Of a DNA stretch of 34,794 nucleotides, positions 27,816-34,794 are shown piece by piece; positions within the stretch are counted from its first letter, which is position 1; the number at the start of each line of letters is the position of its first letter. Made by a program: the position numbers and the translations under genes. Origin of the DNA: Fragilaria crotonensis (Eukaryota; Bacillariophyta; Fragilariophyceae; Fragilariales; Fragilariaceae); the NCBI GenBank assembly GCA_022925895.1, contig JAKSYS010000657.1:1-34794 (forward strand), written 5' to 3'. Under the pieces are notes generated by a model. It did not search any database. It worked only from the letters and a program-made list of their open reading frames with translations, and was not told where the DNA came from.

Positions 27816-29399
27816 TTATAGTTGCTTGATGATCTCTATTTCATGTTTGACCAGTTCCAAAAAGAAGTTCAAATCTTGCGGCTCGTCAATGGTTTCAATG
27901 GGCAACCAATGCACTCGCAAGTGAGATGCATGATTGAGAACATCCCAATCCAGGAATGCAGGCTTGCCTGTCTCTTTGTCTCGCTTCAGCCCACCCGTTG
28001 CTTCGTAGTACAAAATGAGGGTCGCACCGCGAGGTAAAAATGTGGCTGTCATGGCGCCACCACCAACCACCGTCACAAAAATGGCGGCCTGACTGGCCAT
28101 CTCAGCTTGTGAATAGAGAGACAATTTACTCATCTCTGACCCAGAAATCGTGATGTTGTGGGATTTTTGTATAGAACGTTTCAATAGCTTCACCTGTTTC
28201 CCAAATCCTTTCAGTCGACCTTTTGTGCTGGACGAATATCGTGAAAAACAGATGTTGTAAGGCGGACCCAGAGTTGTGGGAGAAGAAACGCCCAAATTGC
28301 GCAGCATGAAGGATTGGAACTCATAGAATGCGTGACCACGTCCTGTGTTGACGGTTGATTCCCAATCTTCTTCGTCCCATCCATGAAATTTCAGACCGTG
28401 ATCTGTCAACATACCCAAACCAGCTGCGCCATGAGGAGCACAGACATAGTTACTCTTGAGCGCACCAACCGTCAAGTTAAAATCATGGTTCGTAGAGTTG
28501 ATTGTCGATATTTGATCGAGCCCCATTGCGGGGAGGAATTTTTGAAATAGATGATTGCACGTGACTGTCTTCTTTGGATTCCAGTCGCAGGATCCCCACA
28601 CTTTACGTTCAATTTTAGTCAGTAGGAGATTGTTATGTAGAAGATCAAACATTTGCAAAAGTTTAAAAATGGCGAAAAAATCATCCCACATCAAATGTCC
28701 CGCGTTGTATCCAGCCAAGGAGTGAAACGGCACCCAAGTGGTATCCGCGGGAAGTTCGTAGTAACCTCCAGGCGGTTGGTCCATTTCGATACGAGGAAAC
28801 CATTCTAGTTTGGCGAGATCTGTTGGCCTCCATTTCCGATTAATCCCACCGAGCGATACGCTCAGTGCTTTGGTTGTCGAAATGTGTGTCCGATTGTTGT
28901 CTCGTGCAAGCTGTTCGAATTTCTGGTCATCTTGTGATTGGAACAGTACATAGGTACGATTGGACAAGTCAAAACAGAGGTTGCGAAACTTGCAGGAGCG
29001 ATAATACCAGGCGTCATCTCGAAAGTTTTCGCCAACGCAAGAGTATGTGGAATGCAGGTATCTTTCGTTATGGGAGATCGGGATATTGTTGAATGTGCCT
29101 TCGGCAGGCAGACGAGACTTGGTCGGAAACCCTGCTTTTCCATCAATTCCAGAATTTGTTTGCCTGATAAACATGTCACTTTTCACATCACTGGTGTTGT
29201 GAAAGGAATTGAGAAAGACAATCAGTCCTCCAGTCGCACTCAGGGCCACTGTCAACACGGAGAACAGAGGAGGCCACCGACGATGTCGTTTTCTTGCCTG
29301 TCAGCAATTGTTAGTGTATTGCTAAAATTCAAAGTGCAGAATGAATGTATCAGACTCAGTCTAAGCTTCACGTACCATTCTATGCGTGGTTGTTGTCAT
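27816..29399 (-). CDS. GT61-like (DUF563) glycosyltransferase, type II membrane protein
   Basis: The proposed exon 1 is only 24 nt (29399-29376, MTTTTHRM), followed by a 78-nt intron (29298-29375; GTACGT, TGCTGACAG). Exon 2 runs 29297-27816, for 501 residues in total. This start is chosen because the long frame has no ATG of its own near the anchor. After a basic tail (ARKRHRRW) comes a membrane anchor at about 19-38. The lumenal part has HSLAGYNAGHLMWDDFFAIF (about 200-219), resembling the NxxH block of GT61, and FVTVVGGGAMTATFLPRGA (about 415-433), which matches the GAHGAGLTNxLFLPPGA motif with the His replaced by Gly. Many N-glycosylation sequons fit the Golgi lumen. GT61 enzymes transfer xylose, arabinose or GlcNAc; the donor here is unknown. 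Confidence 0.8.
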
Positions 29400-29643
29400 C
29401 TCTATTTCGCAGTTCGTAATCGGTCATCGATGTCATCAACACATGCTGCGGATGAGTTGATTCTCTCCCCCCGCCCCCCGCCTACATATTCCCTTCGGAA
29501 AAAATATTTGAAAAACTTGCTTTCTCCGGTCGCTCCAACCGCGTACTACAAGTACTAAGTACTCGTACCTGGTGCCTGGTGTCTGGTGTACCACCGCGGT
29601 GTCTTGCATTCACCCATAATTCAAAAAATGAGTATGTAGTATG
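29400..29643. other. Short intergenic region upstream of the GT61-like gene
   Basis: Promoter side of the glycosyltransferase gene. A CTACAAGTACTAAGTACTCG cluster lies at 29546-29566. No gene. Confidence 0.45.
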
Positions 29644-29703
29644 TACCAGAGTCCTGCACTGGGTATGACGCCTGTGCCCATGGGTACCCAAGGCAGCCGG
29701 TAC

Positions 29704-29812
29704 GCAGGCTTGGACCACCCATGACCCACCCACTCTTCGCACGGTCGAGCTCGGACCACCCATTACCCACCCACGCCCACTAGGTCGTACCCATACCCAC
29801 CCATTACCCATT
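29704..29812 (+). repeat. Subterminal ACCCACCCA-rich direct repeat, left copy
   Basis: Matches 34635-34737 in the same orientation at roughly 80-85 percent by eye: GGACCACCCATTACCCACCC, a CGCA.GG.CGAG-like link, a second GGACCACC block, then GCCCATACCCACCCATTA. In many DNA transposons subterminal repeats bind transposase; that function is inferred here. Confidence 0.75.
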
Positions 29813-29951
29813 ACCCATTACCCGTTGTCCGCGCGTAAAAGTCCCTGTTCGACACAAAACGAGAGCACACTGTAGTACGCACTCCGCGAACTATAACTAT
29901 GGATGTGTTTGTTTAATTGCTGTTTAATACACGCTGTTTACAACACCTGTA

Positions 29952-30140
29952 TAATATTTCATCATTCTTTCTGGCGGTTGGCAACACTTTGATTCTCTCA
30001 AGGCAGACAAAATGCAGAAGTTAAACATGCTTTTGCACGAGCTGTCCATCAAACAGCAACCCCTTACTCCCTCTCTTGACATCGACATGTGTGACAAGCT
30101 GCACAAGCTGAAGCAGCTTGTCGCAGATCCGGCGTATTGA
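29952..30140 (+). pseudogene. Possible upstream exon of the hAT-like remnant
   Basis: An open stretch ending at the TGA at 30138-30140, with an internal ATG at 30012. It encodes a helical segment (KMQKLNMLLHELSIKQQPLT, DMCDKLHKLKQLV) and precedes the clearer transposase-like exon. Its membership is inferred from position and composition only. Confidence 0.35.
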
Positions 30141-30343
30141 AGGGCGTCGCCGCTTTCGAAGTCCTTTTTCGAACAATCAGTTCCTGTCCCACCTATTTTG
30201 AAGGCAAGGATGCTACCTTCTGCCTTGTCTGTTTATGCTTGCTTTGTTGCAATAAAATATCACCTGAAGAAGCTTGATGGTGCTGTCAGGTAAGGCTTGA
30301 ACCTGAATAATGATGATATTGTTTTGAATGACAATTCTAACAG

Positions 30344-31016
30344 ACCATTGTCTTGCAACCATCTACACAGAAGCACATGCACTTTGCCTTTGCAACACAT
30401 CCAATGTATACTGAGAGGCGGACAAGGATTGCAGGTGAATTCGGAGAAGAGTTCCTTCAACTGGGGAAGCCGTCAATTAATCAACAAGCCAAGATTGCTC
30501 TCGCTTGTCTTGCAAATGGCAATGATGACCGTCATCAGAAAATGTTCGGTGAGTTTGCCACTTACATTACAAGGTCGTCCAAGCACGACAATTCAAATGA
30601 AGAGATGTTTTGCATCTTGAAGGATACAATGATGAAACCGTCAGAGCTGCGGATGTTGTCCGACGACTCTGACTACAGTTCAATCAAACACCTGCTGTCT
30701 GCAGTTCACCGCAATGTAGCTGGAGCAAGTGGGCAAGAGAGAAACCACAAGTTGCCTAAACATGTGCACAGTCGCTTGTGTGCCCGGTTAGGTGCTGCAA
30801 AGGTTGAGACAGGGGCCAGGACTGCAATACATTTTAATGCAAAGCACCTTCTTCTTCTCCGTAAAATGGACACAACAAGAAGTTCTCAATTCTGCAAGTG
30901 GTGGCTGCAACATCTTGGATCTCCATTTCTTGCTGGCTGCTGCTGAAGACAATCTTGCATGCCAGAACCTGATGATTGAAGAGGAGAACGATGACAATGC
31001 CTCACTCGGAATCTGA
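30344..31016 (+). pseudogene. hAT-like transposase C-terminal segment, frameshifted
   Basis: Open from a CTAACAG acceptor at 30343. It contains HMHFAFATHPMYTERRTR, a long helical region, then ASGQERNHKLPKHVH and ARLGAAKVETGARTAIHFN. This resembles the SxxSERxFS...RxRLxxxxVExxxxLxxN dimerisation region of hAT transposases, although the classical residues are not all present. The frame breaks near 30863-30866, where one A too many in GTAAAATGG moves RKWTQQEVLNSASGG into another frame that is open to the TGA at 31016. No start exon or catalytic core was found, so it is called a remnant. The assignment to hAT is moderate. Confidence 0.5.
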
Positions 31017-31556
31017 CTGGTGGAGTCGACATGATTGCTGATGAAGATATCTTGGCTTTGGCAGACAGAGAAAAACAGCAGCTAAATGTATTTGATGGAA
31101 GTACAGTAAAATCATTATGGTAGCAGCAGGTATACTAGAACTTGGCAGTGCTCTTCCCAATCCCCCATCCTATCTATGTAGTACTAGGTACTAAACTTTG
31201 CATACTAGTGGCTAGTAGTAGCAATACATCTAATGCCATCAGGGCTTCTCAGTTACTACTACAAAATGGTCCTGGTGTTTGTACAATTTCTTATTGTTGT
31301 AAAGTCAAATCAATTTACTCAGTTGTCGGCAAATGTAATCATTGTACTTGGTGTACTACCGTAGCACCTTAGTCTACCTCCGGTGTTCAGCGATTTCAGT
31401 ACACCAGTAACCAGTACACAGTCTTTTACTACACGTTGCTTTCGTTCATAATCTGAAGTCTGAGTTAGAGATACAAAACATAATTTTAAAGGTTTTCTCA
31501 CTGTTCTACCCATGGATTTTGTATCCCTTTATTCAATGCTGACTAGCTAGTATGAT
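31017..31556. other. Noncoding interior of the element
   Basis: No supported ORF. It has GTACTAGGTACT-type motifs near 31179 and TACTAC-rich sequence up to about 31400, then the beginning of the inverted-repeat arm. Confidence 0.45.
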
Positions 31557-32306
31557 AGTCAATGCAAAAGCCCCAATACAGGGTGCAGGGTCCCCATTGT
31601 AATGAAAAAGGGCTGCATTGGAGATGCAGAACAAACCTTCTGTCAAAGAATGTTGTATCAGAAATGTTTTGACACCCTAGTGATCTTTTGCAAGCAGTGC
31701 ACAAGTACAGGTGCAGGGTCCCCATTGTAATGCAAAATGAGGGGCTGCATTGTGCAGAACAAATCTGTCAAGGATTGTTAAGGGTGTATCAGAAATGTTT
31801 TGACCTGTGTTTTTTTGTAGTGAGCTTACTTATTGGTTGAAAGACAAGTTAGTGCACAAGCCCCAAATATAGTGCGGACCCTTTGTAATGCAAAATCTGA
31901 GGGCTGAATGAAAGATGCAGAAAAATGTTCTGCCAGAGTTTGTCAAGTTTGCATTGATGATCGAGCATCCTTTGATTGGAGTGGGTATATATACCCATTG
32001 ACTAGTGTGCAATTCAGTGGGTAATTTGCCACAATTGCCGATACAGGTTTTTGATTAATGAATAGTCAGACATTAATATTCCGCAGAATTGTACTGTTGT
32101 ATTTTTGTTGAGTGTATGGATTGTATTGATGGCATCTGAGATCCTTTCAACCTTTTTGCTCATTGACTTCTTGAAGATTCAATTATGATGCCAAAATGCG
32201 AACAAAAAAACACAAAAATGATCAATACTCATTGGATTTTGGATTTTAAAAAATCAAAACTGGCATTTACTCCATCATCAAATGCCTGAGACTCATTTGA
32301 AGCTCC
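31557..32306 (+). repeat. Left arm of the giant inverted repeat
   Basis: Its reverse complement matches 32481-33316. The inner end, GGAGCTTCA...AATGAGTCTCAGGCATTTGA on the minus strand, is nearly identical to the start of the right arm. The arm includes the GTATATATAC palindrome, the AATTGTACTGTTGTATTTT block, and shorter copies of the 175-nt unit at its outer end. Confidence 0.85.
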
Positions 32307-32480
32307 AGCAACGAAAGTCAATGCTAGGGTTGTTATAGTGCAACTGACAAGCTCAGAACATAAAGTACTTCTGATTTGTGTGATTACAACACTAGTAGAT
32401 AACATGTGATCGCATCCTAAATTTCACATTAACTTATGTCGCTAACACCAACACTAACTCCCAAAGCAAATATTGTTGCG

Positions 32481-33316
32481 GGAGCTTCAGCCAATGAGTC
32501 TCAGGCATTTGATGATGGAGTAAATGCCAGTTTTTGATTTTTTAAAATCCAAAATCCATTGAGTATTGATCATTTTTGTGTATTTTTTTGTTCGCATTTT
32601 GGCATCATAATTGAATCTTCAAGAAGTCAATGAGCAAAAAAGGTTGAAAGGATCTCAGGATGCCATCAATACAATCCATACACACTCAACAAAATACAAC
32701 AGTACAATTCTGCAGAATATTAATGTCTGACTGCAGAATATTCATTAATCAAAAACCCTGTATCGGCAATTGTGGCAAATTACCCACTGAATTGCACACT
32801 AGTCAATGGGTATATATACCCACTCCAATCAAAGGATGCCGGTATCATCAATGCAAACTTGACAAACTCTGGCAGAACATTTTTCTGCATCTTTCATTCA
32901 GCCCTCAGATTTTGCATTACAAAGGGTCCCCGCACCCTGTATATTTGGGGCTTGTGCACTATCTTGTCTTTCAACCAATAAGTAAGCTCACTACACAAAA
33001 AACCTAGGTGTCAAAAACATTTCTGATACACCTTAACAATCCTTGACAGAAGATTTGTTCTGCATCTCCAATGCAGCCCTCAGATTTTTCATTACAATGG
33101 GGACCCTGCACCCTGTATATTTGGGGCTTGTGCACTGACTTGCCTTTCAACCAATAAGTAAGCTCACTACAAAATCCTAGGGTGTCAAAAACATTTCTGA
33201 TACACCCTCAACATTCCTTGACAGAAGATTTGTTCTGCATCTCCAATGCAGCCCTCAGATTTTTCATTACAATGGGGACTCTGCACCCTGTATATTTGGG
33301 GCTTGGCTGTGCATCG
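32481..33316 (+). repeat. Right arm of the giant inverted repeat
   Basis: Mirror of 31557-32306 around a 174-nt loop (32307-32480). A single strand could fold into a stem of about 750 bp. The outer end carries 175-nt tandem units and is longer than the left arm because some units differ in length. Confidence 0.85.
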
Positions 33317-33340
33317 CCTTGTGATTCAACCAATAAGTAA
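32915..33340 (+). repeat. 175-nt tandem repeat units
   Basis: Units start at CATTACAAWGGGGACC-like sequence at 32915, 33090 and 33265, an exact 175-nt spacing. Each has GTATATTTGGGGCTTG, CAACCAATAAGTAAGCTCAC, AACATTTCTGATACACC and TTCTGCATCTCCAATGCAG blocks. The third unit changes sequence after AAGCTCACTAC into more diverged copies that continue to about 33860. Confidence 0.85.
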
Positions 33341-33954
33341 GCTCACTACAAAAACAAGGGTGTCATGATTATCACCAATGCAACTGAAAGAGACTTTGAC
33401 AGGACCATCTTCCGCATCTCCAAGTCTGACCACAGAATATGAATTGAAGTGGGAACCCCAATCTGCAAAAGTTGTGTACTCGGGTTTTGCATACTTGTTT
33501 GCGCAACAGTCAGTTTGTATTGAAAGTTGTTAGAATCAAGAAGGGTCAACAAAACAACTGAAGAAAATACAACAAACACTGACAGAATAATTTCTCCATG
33601 CCCATAGCTGACCGCAGTTTTTGCATTTGAGCACGGATCCTACACCAAGTAAAACAAGTGCTGGATTTGCTTGTGCACTGAGTTTACCAGAAGTCAGTTA
33701 CCATCAATGGGTGTCATCAATACCACACATAATAAAAACTCAACAAATATTGACCAAAACTTTCCAATTCCCAGGTTGACCACAGATTTTGCACCTCTTT
33801 AACTAGGATCCCACACCCAAAGTGTTGATTTGTGCATTGAATTCAACAAGTGTTGATGGGCATGGATAGTACTGACAATCAAAGGGTGCTGTCAATACAC
33901 CCAATACACACTTAAGAAACCATCATGATGACAGCTAGTTTTTCATTTCCAAAA

Positions 33955-34370
33955 TGAGAATTTCTGCATAGTATTTTATTGCATTCTGGGATCATGCATT
34001 GAATCTTGTTCAAGAAGTCAATGAGCTTGGAAAGTGAAGCGCTTCCAAGGATGCCATCAAGCAATACAATCAATGCACACCAAGCAACCCACACCAGTAC
34101 AATTTTGTTTTATCTCACTGTCTGCCTACTGAATATCATCCATTTAAGTGGAAAGCATCAAATGTGCTATAGTTGCAAATTGCTCATTGAATTGCCCACT
34201 AGTCAATCAGTTTGCATATCCATTGCAATCAATGGCTGCCGTCAGTACTATGACCAAAAAATCTTCATAATTCCTGACAGTTGCATTTTTTGCATCTCCA
34301 TTTCAGCCCTCACATTTTGCATTTACAAAGGAATTTGGCACCCAGGACATGCTGTTCTTTGGGATTGAGG
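33955..34370 (+). repeat. Diverged direct copy of the inverted-repeat arm
   Basis: Aligns with 32590-32960 in the same orientation, offset by about 1.37 kb: TTCAAGAAGTCAATGAGC, GGATGCCATCAA.CAATAC, CACACCAGTACAATT, ATTGCACACTAGTCAAT-like, CATCTCCATTTCAGCCCTCA and TTTGCATT.ACAAAGG. It has lost the tight symmetry, so it is an older duplication. Confidence 0.75.
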
Positions 34371-34634
34371 CACATTGATTTGTGTACTAGTCTATGAGTA
34401 AGCTTAGTACATACAATCCAAGGGTGCCATCAATATCACCAATGAAGCATTGATAGGACTATTTTCTGCAACTCCAAGTCTGAACACAGAATATGAATTA
34501 AATTGGGGATTGTGACAATCAACATTGATTTGCGCCTCGCACCACTAGGAAATGGTACTGGAGTGCCCTATGGCTACTAGCTACAGGATACAGGATACTT
34601 GGAGAAATGGAGTGCAATGGTCGATTCGTGTGGG

Positions 34635-34794
34635 CAGGTTAGACCACCCATTACCCACCCACGATTTGCGCAGTGGAGTTTGGACCACCTATACCCACCC
34701 ACCCACTGGTTATGCCCATACCCACCCATTATCCATGGGTATGGGTGGGTACTGGGTGGGTACTGGTATGGGTACCCAGTGCAGGACTCTGGTA
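34635..34794 (+). repeat. Right terminal region: direct subterminal repeat plus terminal inverted repeat
   Basis: 34635-34737 repeats 29704-29812 in direct orientation. It is followed by ATGGGTATGGGTGGGTACTGGG, a local reverse complement of the preceding CCCATACCCACCCAT, and by the 22-bp terminal repeat ending on the final base of the window. The local symmetry predicts a GC-rich hairpin. Confidence 0.75.

Larger units (their letters stand above)
29644..34794. mobile_element. Probable 5.15-kb transposon with 22-bp terminal inverted repeats
   Basis: The first 22 bases at 29644-29665 (TACCAGAGTCCTGCACTGGG plus TA) are the exact reverse complement of the last 22 bases of the window (34773-34794). 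Inside each end are ACCCACCCA-rich subterminal repeats. The left part holds a decayed hAT-like transposase segment; the rest is a giant inverted repeat and diverged tandem repeats. An alternative is two partial copies of a short terminal-inverted-repeat element that happen to face each other. The target-site duplication cannot be tested because the right flank is absent. Confidence 0.6.

Noticed and set aside
32915-33340. Regular repeats as a CRISPR array
   Set aside because: The whole 175-nt unit is repeated with no unique spacers, and the context is a eukaryotic mobile element.
29704-34737. Direct ACCCACCCA-rich repeats as LTRs of a retrotransposon
   Set aside because: They are only about 105 bp and internal to inverted termini. 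No reverse transcriptase, integrase, primer-binding site or polypurine tract pair was found between them.

Overview
The window looks like nuclear DNA of a diatom or a close stramenopile relative, most likely a pennate diatom. This is an inference. It rests on short GT-AG introns (68-160 nt where the frame fixes them), genes on both strands about 1-5 kb apart, a type II Golgi sulfotransferase family, a secreted beta-propeller protein, a Ser/Thr/Pro-rich type I membrane protein, a Harbinger-type transposase with two introns, and many mobile-element remnants. No bacterial operons, tRNA, rRNA or CRISPR arrays were seen.

Region 1-15.6 kb is best read as a tandem duplication of a three-gene block: gene A (+, unknown protein with an N-terminal signal), gene B (-, double NTF2-like domain protein) and a sulfotransferase (+). 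Block 1 keeps A (86-1302) and the sulfotransferase (2927-4141), but B survives only as a 3' scrap (about 1575-1790). Block 2 has only a scrap of A (about 4450-4730), an intact B (4824-5825) and an intact sulfotransferase (14122-15438). The two halves of block 2 are separated by about 8 kb. That stretch holds a three-exon gene with 111-residue tandem repeats (7188-9561), a small protein with a duplicated about 55-residue module (9906-10639), a complete Harbinger-like DDE transposase gene (10824-11906), and a palindromic GAAGCCATTGGCTTC array near each side (6296-6402 and 13411-13500).

Region 15.6-27.8 kb holds ordinary single genes: a secreted seven-repeat beta-propeller (16476-17879), a SlyD-like FKBP fused to methionine sulfoxide reductase A (21362-22390), a convergent centrin-like EF-hand gene (22776-23369, -) and a repeat-rich type I membrane protein (25473-27712). 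About 3.4 kb before the FKBP-MsrA gene and about 2.1 kb after the centrin gene carry no supported gene. A GT61-like glycosyltransferase (27816-29399, -) follows.

From 29644 to the last base (34794) lies a probable 5.15-kb mobile element. It has 22-bp terminal inverted repeats, ACCCACCCA-rich subterminal repeats, a decayed hAT-like transposase segment, and a giant hairpin of two about 0.75-0.84-kb arms around a 174-nt loop, built partly from 175-nt tandem units. The sequence stops on the last base of the terminal repeat, as expected where a repeat breaks an assembly.

Three otherwise good genes (gene A, the centrin-like gene, the type I membrane protein) each contain one single-base frameshift in or beside a homopolymer. 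Either these are assembly errors or the genes are recent pseudogenes.
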